DNA from: UBA1731 sp964567665
GTDB taxonomy: Bacteria; Verrucomicrobiota; Kiritimatiellia; RFP12; UBA1067
Assembly: GCA_964567665.1 (NCBI GenBank)
Contig: CAZMNN010000002.1
Location: 1-64,000, forward strand
Direction of reading: 5' to 3'
Length of the DNA: 64,000 bases
Shown here in pieces: positions 32,743-41,446 of the stretch; within the stretch, counting starts at the first letter, position 1; each line of letters opens with the position of its first letter. The notes under the pieces were generated by a model. The model was not told the origin of the DNA. It searched no databases and saw only the letters and a list, made by a program, of their open reading frames with translations. Made by a program: the position numbers and the translations under genes.

Positions 32743-34515
32743 TCATCTTTCCGCCTCCCCGAATATGGACGCAAGCACTGCGTGCACACGCGGAGCCACG
32801 GTCTTCCCGCCGGAGGCGCCGCGCTCCACCACCATCGCAACGGCAACCGTCGGCGAATCGTAGGGCGCGAACGCTATGACCCACGTATGCTTCATTCCGC
32901 CGCCGATCTGCGCCGTGCCCGTCTTGCCGGCGCACGGGACGCGAAGTCCGCCGATCGTCTTTCCCGTCCCCTTCTCGCCTTCAACGACCGAACGCATTCC
33001 GAGGCGGACAAGCTCCATGTCGGCGGCAGTGGACGACAGACGACGGACAGGTTCAGGCGGCGGCGTTCCGTCCGTGCGCTTCTTCAGATACGGCGCAAAC
33101 ACCTTTCCGCCATTCGCCAGCGCTGCGCACTCCACGGCCATCTGCAGCGGCGTCACAAGGATCCGGCCCTGTCCGATCGCAGACTGGCTGGCAAGCCCCG
33201 GATAGAACGGCGGCGACGCGAGCGCACCGGTGCGCTCCGGCCTGTAGTCTATGCCCGTCTTCGCCTCGAACCCGAACTCACGCGCCATTCCGAAAAGCGT
33301 ATTTGTGCCAAGGAGATAGCCGAGCCGCGCAAAGTACGGATTGCAGGACTGCTCTATCGCCTGGCGCATATCGAGCATGCCCTGCCCCCACCTGTTCCAG
33401 CAGTGAAGCCGCATGTCTCCGAGCCTGTACACGCCGGTGCATTCGTACTTTGCGTCCGCCTTGACCATTCCGGACTTCAGCGCAGCAAGAGCCGTGACCG
33501 GCTTGAACGTAGAGCCGGGAGGATAGAGGCCGGACGTCGCCCGGTTGAGCAGCGGCCGTCCTTCGTCTTCGGACAGTTCGCGGTAGCGCTTCGCGGAGAC
33601 GAACGGCACAAAATCGTTCGGATTGTACGTCGGAGCGGATGCCATCGCAAGCACCGCGCCATCACGCGGATCGAGGACGACACACGCGCCGCATACGCCG
33701 TCCAACTGCCGTTCGACGGCGGCCTGGACGTCCGGATCAAGCGTAAGCTGCAGATCGAGGCCGTCCTGGGCGGCGCGTTCCTCGGTTTCACCGAGGTCGA
33801 TGCTGCTGCGAGCCGCACCGCTCGGCTTGAAGCCGCGGGCATCGACCGGAATGCGTACAGATCCCGCAACGCCGGCAAGGTATTCGTCGTAGAACGCCTC
33901 AAGACCTGAACGCCCCTTCATTTCAAGTTCGTATGCGAGCATCCGGACGTCATCCTCGTCCCCGTCCCCGCGATCGCGTCCCGTATAACCGACCACATGG
34001 GCGGCGAATGTGCCACGCGGATATATCCGCTCCGCATGAGTCTCCACGGAGAAGCCGCTAAACGCCGAAGCGCGTTCCTCGAACTTCGCGAAGGATTGCT
34101 CGTCAAGATCCCGCCATACGCACATGGCCACGGCGCTCTGTGTGCGGATGTGCCGCCTTATGCGATCTGCCGTGACGGTGGATGGCCGGTCGAAGCCAAG
34201 CTCATCCGCAAGCCGGGCGATCTCCGCCTCGACTGCGGCGACGGTGTTCGATACGCTGCCGGATTTCAGGAACGCCGACAGATCGCACACGATGTCGCGT
34301 CTCGCCCTCGACTCCGCAAGCACCCCGCCTTTCGCGTCAAGTATGCGCCCGCGTATTCCTGGCTTGCGCATACGGCGCGTAGCCTGATCGGTCAAGTCCT
34401 TCTTGAAGTCGGCGACATCCTCAACCTGCACACGATGAAGCGACACCGCAAGTTCGGAGAATCCGAGCAGGAAGAGCGCCGCAAGCCCTATGACAGACCA
34501 TGACGACACCTTCAT
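32743..34515 (-). CDS. mrdA: penicillin-binding protein 2, rod-complex transpeptidase
   Basis: 590 residues: N-terminal membrane anchor (VIGLAALFLLGFSELAVSLH), class B pedestal (GIRGRILDAKGGVLAESR; RIYPRGTFAAHVVGYTG) and transpeptidase domain with PPGSTFKP (Ser near 335), SCN, and KTGTAQ (near 530). ATG 34515 overlaps the mreD stop by four bases, so coupled. It cross-links new peptidoglycan made by RodA during elongation. A tandem Glu/Arg segment (GETEERAAQDGLDLQLTLDPDVQ) precedes the catalytic domain as in other PBP2. No unusual substitution in the catalytic triad. Confidence 0.93.
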   Translation of the reverse strand: MKVSSWSVIGLAALFLLGFSELAVSLHRVQVEDVADFKKDLTDQATRRMRKPGIRGRILDAKGGVLAESRARRDIVCDLSAFLKSGSVSNTVAAVEAEIARLADELGFDRPSTVTADRIRRHIRTQSAVAMCVWRDLDEQSFAKFEERASAFSGFSVETHAERIYPRGTFAAHVVGYTGRDRGDGDEDDVRMLAYELEMKGRSGLEAFYDEYLAGVAGSVRIPVDARGFKPSGAARSSIDLGETEERAAQDGLDLQLTLDPDVQAAVERQLDGVCGACVVLDPRDGAVLAMASAPTYNPNDFVPFVSAKRYRELSEDEGRPLLNRATSGLYPPGSTFKPVTALAALKSGMVKADAKYECTGVYRLGDMRLHCWNRWGQGMLDMRQAIEQSCNPYFARLGYLLGTNTLFGMAREFGFEAKTGIDYRPERTGALASPPFYPGLASQSAIGQGRILVTPLQMAVECAALANGGKVFAPYLKKRTDGTPPPEPVRRLSSTAADMELVRLGMRSVVEGEKGTGKTIGGLRVPCAGKTGTAQIGGGMKHTWVIAFAPYDSPTVAVAMVVERGASGGKTVAPRVHAVLASIFGEAER

Positions 34516-34952
34516 TTTGCGTCCCTTTCATCATCTATGCCGACATGAACCTTGACGAACCTCACAAACGCATACATCGGCATGACAGTGAGCGCGGCCA
34601 CAAGCAACGCTCCGCACACAAACCGGTCTGATACGGCAACCGCACCCCACAGCGCAAGCCAGAGCTGGTAGGCCACCGCCGCGCCCAACGTCACCGCAAG
34701 CGCCACCGACCTGAACAGCCGCACGAGCAGCGCCGCCGTAAAGAAGAACATCGCGGAGCATCCGAACGGCAGCCCGCCAAGCACATCCGCGAACAGACCC
34801 GCAGCAACAGCGGCGGGGATGCCCGCAACGCATCCGAACGCAAGCAGAAGCGGCGGTTTTGCGTCCAGAACCGTCGGCGACATGTCCTGCGCCGCCGCAA
34901 AGGCGACGATGCCGAGAATGACGGCGCATATGCGAACGAACTCAGTTTTCAT
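34512..34952 (-). CDS. mreD: rod-shape-determining membrane protein MreD
   Basis: 146 residues of almost continuous hydrophobic helices (about five), with PPLLLAFGCVAGIPAAVAAGLFADVLGGLPFG resembling the MreD substrate-like pocket region (SPPLL...G...GL..D). ATG 34952 overlaps the end of mreC by eleven bases. MreD is an integral partner of MreC and PBP2-RodA in the elongasome. The identification relies strongly on position between mreC and mrdA. Confidence 0.82.
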   Translation of the reverse strand: MKTEFVRICAVILGIVAFAAAQDMSPTVLDAKPPLLLAFGCVAGIPAAVAAGLFADVLGGLPFGCSAMFFFTAALLVRLFRSVALAVTLGAAVAYQLWLALWGAVAVSDRFVCGALLVAALTVMPMYAFVRFVKVHVGIDDERDAK

Positions 34953-35769
34953 TGCGGATGAAAACCTCCTCAAGAGCCGGAAAATCCACCGCCGGCTCGA
35001 CTTCGCCCTCACACTCAAGATTTGATTCGCCACGCCGCGTACCGGAGACAAGATACCCTATCAGCAGCCCTCTGGGAAACACTCCGCCAAGGCCTGACGT
35101 AGTCACGCGGGCGCGCGGCGGCGGAACAAAGCCGTTCTTGATGCGCCCCGCCCGAAGCGGATTCACGACGTACAGAACCGCAACGTCAGACCGCGTCGCC
35201 ACTGTGGCTCCACCGCCGGAGACGATTCCGTATATGGCCCCGACATCGGGATTCGCCGATTCGATCTCGCACGAGACCTTGACGTTAGGATCGGACACGA
35301 GACGAATCACGCAGGTGTGCATTGACGTCTCGGAGACGACGCCCACCAGACCGTCCGGCACGGCGACGGCCGCACCAGGCTTAACCCCATGCAGCGAGCC
35401 TTTCCCCAACCTGAGAAAGTTTTTGGAGCCGGCCATTCCGCCCCGCGAAAGCACCGGCGCCGGAATCCACGCCTTGAAGCCATCCGGAACTGCGGTACGC
35501 TCATTGGCGGCCATGCCCCGTTCCGTCTCCTGAAGGGCCATGCGCAGGATGTCGTTCTCCCTGCGGAGGCGCAGGTTCTCTGCGGCGTAGCTCTGACGCC
35601 GCCAAAGCGTACGCAGACGGCACGTGACATTACGCTGAAACCACGAAGCCGACCTCTCAAGAGGATACACGGCCTCCGAAACGACGGCGAAACCGCCTAC
35701 GATCCACAGCCCGACGGCTGCGGCCGCCAGTGCGCACGCACAGATTGCTATGCCAGTTCTTCTCTCCAA
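34942..35769 (-). CDS. mreC: rod-shape-determining protein MreC
   Basis: 275 residues with TTG start at 35769 after AGGAAGGG; no ATG fits. N-terminal membrane helix (AICACALAAAAVGLWIVGGFAVV), then a coiled coil (RQSYAAENLRLRRENDILRMALQETERG) and the two beta-barrel domains with FLRLGKGSLHGVKPGAAVAVPDGLVGVV and VSCEIESANPDVGAIYGIVSG, TTSGLGGVFPRGLLIGYL. MreC is the periplasmic scaffold that activates PBP2. It lies 31 bases after mreB. Confidence 0.9.
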   Translation of the reverse strand: MERRTGIAICACALAAAAVGLWIVGGFAVVSEAVYPLERSASWFQRNVTCRLRTLWRRQSYAAENLRLRRENDILRMALQETERGMAANERTAVPDGFKAWIPAPVLSRGGMAGSKNFLRLGKGSLHGVKPGAAVAVPDGLVGVVSETSMHTCVIRLVSDPNVKVSCEIESANPDVGAIYGIVSGGGATVATRSDVAVLYVVNPLRAGRIKNGFVPPPRARVTTSGLGGVFPRGLLIGYLVSGTRRGESNLECEGEVEPAVDFPALEEVFIRNEN

Positions 35770-35800
35770 GCCCTTCCTGTCCGGAAGGGTCGCCTATGAC

Positions 35801-36832
35801 TCAATGCCGCTTGTTCCTGGCGAGAAAATCCAGTTCACTCAGCACAGCGCCCGCACCCTCGGCCACGGCCGAAAGCGGATCGTCCGCAAGCGTGACGGGA
35901 AGCCCTGTCTGCTGCGAGATAAGCCTGTCCAACCCTTTCAGCTGCGAACTGCCGCCGGAAAGCACTATGCCGCGATCGCTCAGGTCTGCCGCCAGCTCCG
36001 GTTCGCAATTGCCAAGGGTTACACGCACGGCGTCCACAATTGCGGCCACCGGCTGCTGAAGTGCATCCCGAATTTCCTCGGAGGTGATTGTCATCGTCTT
36101 AGGCAACCCTACCACGATATCACGGCCGCGCACCTCCATGGTTTTTTCCTCGCCAACGGGAAATGCGCTGCCAATCTCCATCTTAATATCCTCAGCCGTG
36201 CGTTCACCTATCAGAAGGTTGTAGACACGCTGCATATGACGCCTTATACACCCGTCCATGGCATCGCCCGCAACACGCACGGATCGCGAATGCACGATTC
36301 CGGCAAGCGAGATGATCGCCACTTCGCAGGTGCCGCCGCCGATATCGACAATCATCGATCCCGCCGGCTCCGAAACCGGCAGACCGACGCCGATTGCGGC
36401 GGCCATGGGTTCTTCCACCAGAAAGACTTCGCCCGCCCCGGCAGCCCGGCCGGCATCCTCAATGGCCCGTTTCTCCACCTCCGTGATCCCGCTTGGAACG
36501 GCAATCACCACACGCGGCCTGAAGTATTTGGCCTTGAGACGGTTCGGAGAGACCCTTTCAATGAAGTACTTGAGCATCGCCAGCGTGATGTCGTAGTCGG
36601 CAATCACGCCGGACTTCATGGGACGTATCGCAACGATGTTCGCAGGAGTGCGGCCCAGCATACGCTTGGCCTCCGAACCCACGGCAAGGACGTGCTTAGA
36701 TCCTTCCTCAATCGCAACGACAGAAGGCTCACGGAGAACAATCCCCTTGTCCTTCATGTAGACGAGCGAATTCGCCGTTCCGAGATCGATCCCGATGTCG
36801 GCAGAGAAAAAACCTTTTAATCTTGAAAACAT
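35801..36832 (-). CDS. mreB: rod-shape-determining actin-like protein MreB
   Basis: 343 residues, the standard length. Phosphate-1 loop DIGIDLGTANSLVY, VAIRPMKSGVIADYDIT, phosphate-2 MIVDIGGGTCEVAIISL, and adenosine motif GIVLSGGSSQLKGLD. MreB forms membrane-bound filaments that orient cell-wall synthesis. ATG 36832 is supported by a perfect promoter whose -10 ends seven bases upstream, so the transcript is predicted to be leaderless; the frame beyond it would run through the promoter. First gene of a seven-gene operon down to lptD. Confidence 0.97.
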   Translation of the reverse strand: MFSRLKGFFSADIGIDLGTANSLVYMKDKGIVLREPSVVAIEEGSKHVLAVGSEAKRMLGRTPANIVAIRPMKSGVIADYDITLAMLKYFIERVSPNRLKAKYFRPRVVIAVPSGITEVEKRAIEDAGRAAGAGEVFLVEEPMAAAIGVGLPVSEPAGSMIVDIGGGTCEVAIISLAGIVHSRSVRVAGDAMDGCIRRHMQRVYNLLIGERTAEDIKMEIGSAFPVGEEKTMEVRGRDIVVGLPKTMTITSEEIRDALQQPVAAIVDAVRVTLGNCEPELAADLSDRGIVLSGGSSQLKGLDRLISQQTGLPVTLADDPLSAVAEGAGAVLSELDFLARNKRH

Positions 36833-36839
36833 GGGGCGC

Positions 36840-36868
36840 ATTATAATATAATGCACCTGTTGTATCAA
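36840..36868 (-). promoter_or_regulatory. promoter of the mreB-lptD operon, leaderless
   Basis: On the minus strand TTGATA (36868-36863), exactly 17 bases, TATAAT (36845-36840), then seven bases to ATG 36832. Strong consensus match; the start would fall on or beside the ATG. Confidence 0.85.
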
Positions 36869-36893
36869 GCGAAAAATGGCAGAGAAAAATCTT

Positions 36894-36902
36894 TGATATA
36901 AT
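36894..36902 (+). promoter_or_regulatory. extended -10 promoter of the symporter gene, leaderless
   Basis: TGA-TATAAT seven bases before ATG 36910, divergent from the mreB promoter in the same 80-base gap. Confidence 0.6.
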
Positions 36903-36909
36903 CTTGTGC

Positions 36910-38082
36910 ATGAAAAACATGAGATTCGGTCTTCTGCCGCAGATTGCGCTGGCAATCGTCCTTGGAATCGCACTTGGCTCATTTGCCCCCGCCCAGGCCG
37001 TAAGAGGCGTGAACACGGTCACAGCGGTCTTCGACCAGTTCATCAAGTTCATGGTGCCGCTGATCATAATCGGACTTGTCGCCCCGGCAATTGCGGAGAC
37101 GGGGCGCGGCGCAGGGCGGATGCTGCTCATGACGGTGGCGATCGCCTACGGTTCAACGCTGTTCGCCGGCTTCCTCGGATATTTCGTCTCGGCGGCGGCG
37201 TTCCCCGCCCTTGTATCGCCCAGCGCCGCAGAGGCTGTACGCGAAGCAGCCGTTGAGTTCAAGCCGTATGTGCTGATCAGGATTCCGGCGATAATGGACG
37301 TAATGAGCGCTCTCGTGCTTTCGTTCATCCTCGGCCTCGGCATGATATTCGCCGATTCGGTGATCCTCAAGCGCGGCTTCATCGAATTCCGCACGGTCAT
37401 CACAAAGACGATATCCGTTGCGCTCGTGCCGCTGCTGCCGTTCTACATCTTCGGCATCTTCCTCGACATGACTGCGGCAGGCAAGACAAAGACAGTGCTG
37501 GCAGCGTTCGCTGCGATCATAGCGGTGTTCTCGCTGCTGACAATCGCCGTGATACTCGTCCAGTTCACAATCGCCGGCGTCATCGCCCGCAAAAACCCGT
37601 TCAAGGCGATCGCCACAATGCTTCCCGCGTATCTCACCGCACTCGGCACGTCATCCTCTGCGGCGACAATCCCGGTCACGCGGGCTCAGACGATTGCGAA
37701 CGGCGTCCGCTCGGAGGTTGCGGACTTCGTAATACCGCTCTGCGCCACCGTGCATCTCGCCGGCTCAACGGTGAAGATAGTCGCCTGCGCCGTCGCATTG
37801 ATGCTGATGGACGGCTCGGCATCCAGCGTTCAGCTCGGCACGTTCGCCGGGTTCATCGCAATGGTCGGCGTGGTGATGGTCGCAGCTCCCGGCGTTCCGG
37901 GCGGCGCAGTGATGGCCGCGCTCGGCATACTCGAATCCATGCTGGGCTTCGACCAGACGCAACTCGCGCTGATGATTACGCTTTATGTCGCCACCGATTC
38001 GATCGGCACCGCCTGCAACATAACGGGCGACGGCGCCATCGCGATGATCATGAATCGCTTCGCGTACCCGAAGAAGGGCTGA
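36910..38082 (+). CDS. dicarboxylate/amino-acid:cation symporter (DAACS family)
   Basis: 390 residues, eight or more membrane helices and two re-entrant hairpins. The first hairpin signature TALGTSSSAATIPVTRAQ matches the serine-rich SSSAATLP loop, and DSIGTACNITGDGAIAMIMNRF matches the NxxGD substrate/sodium motif of helix 8. Members take up glutamate, aspartate, C4-dicarboxylates or serine/threonine with sodium or protons; which one here is not decided. ATG 36910 is favoured by its promoter distance; ATG 36919 is an alternative. Divergently transcribed from mreB and convergent with the phosphoesterase. Confidence 0.9.
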   Translation: MKNMRFGLLPQIALAIVLGIALGSFAPAQAVRGVNTVTAVFDQFIKFMVPLIIIGLVAPAIAETGRGAGRMLLMTVAIAYGSTLFAGFLGYFVSAAAFPALVSPSAAEAVREAAVEFKPYVLIRIPAIMDVMSALVLSFILGLGMIFADSVILKRGFIEFRTVITKTISVALVPLLPFYIFGIFLDMTAAGKTKTVLAAFAAIIAVFSLLTIAVILVQFTIAGVIARKNPFKAIATMLPAYLTALGTSSSAATIPVTRAQTIANGVRSEVADFVIPLCATVHLAGSTVKIVACAVALMLMDGSASSVQLGTFAGFIAMVGVVMVAAPGVPGGAVMAALGILESMLGFDQTQLALMITLYVATDSIGTACNITGDGAIAMIMNRFAYPKKG

Positions 38083-38100
38083 GCGCAGGCAGGGGGCGCA

Positions 38101-39885
38101 TCACGCCCTCTGGAGTTCAGCCCCAAGCATCCTCAAGCGTCCGCCGCGACTGCGGTAGTTCATCACGAGAACGCAGTCCGCAGGGAAGTCCTTGTCGGGC
38201 GTGAACTCCATCACATAGCGCAGAGCGCCGGGATCGCCGGGGGACGTCTGCACTGTGGCTATGCGTCTGCCGGCGTTTTCCTTGGGCGACAGCGAAATGC
38301 GCCATGCGCAGAAGTCGCCGACGGGCTGCGACATGTGAACGTCGAAGATGAAGCGGTGAAGTTTGCCAGGCTCAAGGTTAGCGAAGACGCCGGCGGGCAG
38401 CGCAAGCGTACCCTGTCCGCTTGGCGGCGTGAAGAATCCGTCGACATCCACAGCGACGTTTCTGCCGTACTCGGTGAACGGCATCGACTGTGGCTTCTCG
38501 GCAGTCCACAGCGTCGTTGGTTCAGGATGCGATGCGGTGAACTCCGTTGAGATCGACGGCGATGGACGGCCGAACCAGTCAAGCGGCGTCACCGTCACGC
38601 GATAGGAATATCCGGGCGTGAAGAACCCTGCGCTGAGCCTGTAGGCTGCGAGACCCGTCCTGTCCTTCGGAGCCATCCAGAAGTCGGCGAAGATATCGTC
38701 CCGCGTGAACGTCTTCCAGTTTCCGTCCGCGTTTTTCTTTGCACATTCAAGGCGGTACATGTAGGCGCGCTGCGCACCTGCGACTTCGGGGAATTCGACG
38801 GAATATCCAGTGACGGGAGAGCCTACCGGCTTGACCGACACGGACGCATCAGGCGCGAATGCGGGATGTCTCCTCTCGCGCAATGCGGCGGCGGACGGAC
38901 GGAACGGCGCAGTCTCGCGGGCGAACGGAAGCGGCACCACCCACGGAGCTGCGACCTCTGAACCGTCGCGGACATCGTGGCGGTAGACAACCAGCCTGTC
39001 GCGGAAGACATCCATCACAAGCACACCGAAATTCTGCTTCGCCTGATGCGGCGGCGTGGAGCCTGACGCGAATCCACCCCATGTCTGGAGGCATCCAAGA
39101 TTTATGGCGGTGAACTGATCCTGCCAAATGAGACGTTCGCTCACGACCGAACCGTGGACGTGTCCGGAAATAGAAACCACCTGCGGGAACCTGTTCAGCA
39201 CGCGGCGGCAGTTCTCCGAACCCCACTGCCAACTGTGGTGCGTAGTGCCGGCCGGCGGCACATGATCGCATACGAAGACCGGCTTGCCGGGATTCTCCTC
39301 GCAGAGACGCGCCACCGTCTTTTCGTAGTCCTCCCACGAGAGAAAGCCCTTGACTCCGGTGTTCTGCGGAAAGACGGCGAACGGCAGACCCTTCCAGACG
39401 AACGAACAGGTGTGTCCGTTGGGGTCTTCAAGCAGACGGCGCATATCCTCAAACGCAGGCAGGGCATTGTCGATGTTCCACTTCGACCCCGGCTTGTATT
39501 CGTACATGTCGTGGTTCGCGTATACGTAGACCTCCTTCGGCCGCGTCGCCTTGTCCGGATAGACCTCGTTGACGGTTCTGCGGTAGCAGCGGTAGCCGTC
39601 GGGATAGTGATGGTCGGCAAGATCGCCGCAGTTGAGAACCATCTCTGCGCCCTTCGCCTTGAAAAGTTCGAGCGCAGCCCTTACGCGGCGGCAGCTCTCC
39701 ATGGTCGTGCGCACATGGGTGTCGGTCATGAGTCCGATGCGGGCAATCCGCTCCTTGGCGTCGGGGATGCCGAACGCCGTCCATACCCCGGACGCCACAG
39801 CCGCGCCGACAAACCCCCGCCGTGTGAACATCATGCTTGGCTCCATTCCTTCTGCCGCAGAAGAAACAACCTTCTCCTTTGCCAT
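38101..39885 (-). CDS. Tat-exported calcineurin-like metallophosphoesterase with Ig-like C-terminal region
   Basis: 594 residues; ATG 39885 follows GGAGGCGGAG. After a short lead (MAKEKVVSSAAEGMEPSM) comes a twin-arginine leader, MFTRRGFVGAAVASGVWTAFG. The metallophosphatase core has TDTHV (Asp, His), NCGDLADHH, YANHDM (Asn-His), HVPPAG and SGHVHGS. Residues from ~330 on look like a fibronectin-type linker (VTGYSVEFPEVAGAQRAYMYRLE, YSYRVTVTPLDWFGRPSPSIS) and a beta-rich domain. It would hydrolyse phosphate esters, perhaps nucleotides, in the periplasm. Monocistronic by appearance. Confidence 0.82.
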   Translation of the reverse strand: MAKEKVVSSAAEGMEPSMMFTRRGFVGAAVASGVWTAFGIPDAKERIARIGLMTDTHVRTTMESCRRVRAALELFKAKGAEMVLNCGDLADHHYPDGYRCYRRTVNEVYPDKATRPKEVYVYANHDMYEYKPGSKWNIDNALPAFEDMRRLLEDPNGHTCSFVWKGLPFAVFPQNTGVKGFLSWEDYEKTVARLCEENPGKPVFVCDHVPPAGTTHHSWQWGSENCRRVLNRFPQVVSISGHVHGSVVSERLIWQDQFTAINLGCLQTWGGFASGSTPPHQAKQNFGVLVMDVFRDRLVVYRHDVRDGSEVAAPWVVPLPFARETAPFRPSAAALRERRHPAFAPDASVSVKPVGSPVTGYSVEFPEVAGAQRAYMYRLECAKKNADGNWKTFTRDDIFADFWMAPKDRTGLAAYRLSAGFFTPGYSYRVTVTPLDWFGRPSPSISTEFTASHPEPTTLWTAEKPQSMPFTEYGRNVAVDVDGFFTPPSGQGTLALPAGVFANLEPGKLHRFIFDVHMSQPVGDFCAWRISLSPKENAGRRIATVQTSPGDPGALRYVMEFTPDKDFPADCVLVMNYRSRGGRLRMLGAELQRA

Positions 39886-39942
39886 CTCCGCCTCCTTCAG
39901 TTTAACTGCACATCAACGGAAACCAATCTCCATATGCGCGAT

Positions 39943-39951
39943 ATGATAACA
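39943..39951 (-). promoter_or_regulatory. extended -10 promoter of the phosphoesterase gene
   Basis: TGT-TATCAT on the minus strand, about 57 bases before ATG 39885; the leader includes the strong Shine-Dalgarno. Confidence 0.4.
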
Positions 39952-39971
39952 TAAAACGCCGGTCAAGTCCG

Positions 39972-40907
39972 TCAGAGATAGAACTCAAGCGACGTCTTCT
40001 TGTACTCTTTCGTTGAAATAAGCATCACCGACGCTGACGCCGGGCTGCCCGAATCCGCCACTTTCCGCTTCAGCGCATCGAACTGCGCCTGCGCCTCGTC
40101 CGTCGATGAACAGTGCACCATCGCAAAGAGGTTGTACGGAAACGCTTCGCACATCGGACGCTCGTAGCAGTGCGACACCTCGTTCATGCCGGCCAAGGCG
40201 CGTCCCGCCTCAAGCGTAGCGCCGTCGATCCTGAAGCAGCACATTCCGTTTGCCGTATATCCGCTCTTGCGGTGATTGAGCAGCAGCCCGATCCGCTTGA
40301 GCCGCCCCTGCCGCCTCCACATCTCAAGCGTTGCGAGCAGATTCCACTCCGCGATTCCTGTCTTTTCGGCAATGGCGGCGAAGTAGTCTGGACGCAGCTC
40401 GGTGTCGCCCTGCATTGCGCGTATTATGGACTTTCCGCGTTCGTCCGGCGGCGGAAGGTCATCTTCGGTGCGCTCCTCCGCCGCCCTCGTCTCCCCGCCG
40501 AACACAACATCGACCTTATAGCGGCGTGTGGCGGGCAGGGAACGGAACGGGAACGGTATCTCGCCTATCGAAGTGTCGAATCTGTCTGCCGCCGCACTCC
40601 AGGTCCACCAAAGGTTCGGACAGCCAGGCGCTTCGCGGAGATAGCAATGCGACACTTCGCGGCGGGCGACAAGGAACTCTGCCGCCCCGTCCGGATCCGT
40701 GACGTCCGCACAGCACAGGGATGAGCGAAATCCAAGCCGGCGGGCGTCAAACACTGCGCCGAAGCGACGCGCAGTTCCGGCGCACATCGCCTCGGCCGCA
40801 CAGCCGATCAGGTCGGCTTCGCTGCATCCAAGCTCACGCGCAAGCTCTTCAAACGGACGCCTCGCAAGCGGCAGACCGCCTTGAAGCGCCGCGAGCATCC
40901 GGCTCAC
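39972..40907 (-). CDS. siroheme decarboxylase, AhbA-AhbB-like fusion
   Basis: 311 residues from GTG 40907, overlapping the lptE stop (GTGA). The protein holds two copies of the AsnC/Lrp-like fold of siroheme decarboxylase subunits: residues 1-150 with ARRFGAVFDARRLGF and REVSHCYLREAPGCPNLWWTW, and residues ~160-311 with a helix-turn-helix-like start (RPDYFAAIAEKTGIAEWNLLATLEMWRRQG) and MNEVSHCYERPMCEAFPYNLFAMVH. The paired VSHCY.R motifs carry the substrate-binding His. In the known pathway AhbA and AhbB are separate subunits that remove two acetate side chains from siroheme toward heme. No other heme gene is nearby. The older annotation of such proteins is transcription regulator. Confidence 0.8.
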   Translation of the reverse strand: MSRMLAALQGGLPLARRPFEELARELGCSEADLIGCAAEAMCAGTARRFGAVFDARRLGFRSSLCCADVTDPDGAAEFLVARREVSHCYLREAPGCPNLWWTWSAAADRFDTSIGEIPFPFRSLPATRRYKVDVVFGGETRAAEERTEDDLPPPDERGKSIIRAMQGDTELRPDYFAAIAEKTGIAEWNLLATLEMWRRQGRLKRIGLLLNHRKSGYTANGMCCFRIDGATLEAGRALAGMNEVSHCYERPMCEAFPYNLFAMVHCSSTDEAQAQFDALKRKVADSGSPASASVMLISTKEYKKTSLEFYL

Positions 40908-41446
40908 TTCTGCACACCCTCGACGCGCCCATCGCCGTCGAACGGGATGGCAGTGGCTTCGTTCACGATCTGCCGCGCGATGTCCTGCGCGATGCGGGCG
41001 GCGGCGTTCTTCTGCCCGGTAAGCAGATCGTTGTGCGTAAGGAATGTAGTCTCGCCGACAATGCCCCTCTTTTCGAGAAGCACCTTGCCGTTCCTCTTGT
41101 CCACAAAGGAAACATCGGCGACGATGACATACCGATATTCAGTGGCCCTCATGCCTCTGCCGCGATCGTAGGACACGCCCTCGCGATCCATCACGCGAAG
41201 TGTGCCCTGAACCTCCACCGCCGCATCCGCCGGACGCGCAACGCGGAACGACCCTTCGCGCTGGAACTCGCGAAGCGTGTACTGGGTGACGATCGGACCC
41301 AGTTCGGAGACTTCAGTGAGGTTCTCGAAGACGGGAACCGAAACAGTGCGGAACTCCTCCGGAACGGAGGTTCCCCATGTGTACCCTGCGCAGCCAGACA
41401 GCAGCGCAACGCCGCCCAACACAAAAGTTACGAGTGCTTTCTTCAT
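40904..41446 (-). CDS. lptE: LPS assembly lipoprotein LptE
   Basis: 180 residues with lipoprotein leader MKKALVTFVLGGVALLSGC. The mature start CAGYTWGTSVPEEFRTVSVPVFENLTE matches the LptE/RlpB pattern (CGY......P...TV.V..F.N.T), followed by TQYTLREFQREGSFRVAR and a beta-strand pair ending in a C-terminal helix (ARIAQDIARQIV). LptE plugs the LptD barrel. ATG 41446 overlaps the stop of the upstream BamD-like gene (ATGA), so an outer-membrane assembly operon bamD-lptE is formed. Confidence 0.85.
   Translation of the reverse strand: MKKALVTFVLGGVALLSGCAGYTWGTSVPEEFRTVSVPVFENLTEVSELGPIVTQYTLREFQREGSFRVARPADAAVEVQGTLRVMDREGVSYDRGRGMRATEYRYVIVADVSFVDKRNGKVLLEKRGIVGETTFLTHNDLLTGQKNAAARIAQDIARQIVNEATAIPFDGDGRVEGVQK

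Noticed and set aside
38083..38100. Possible bidirectional terminator between the symporter and phosphoesterase genes
   Set aside because: A GC-rich imperfect hairpin exists but no T-run; too weak.
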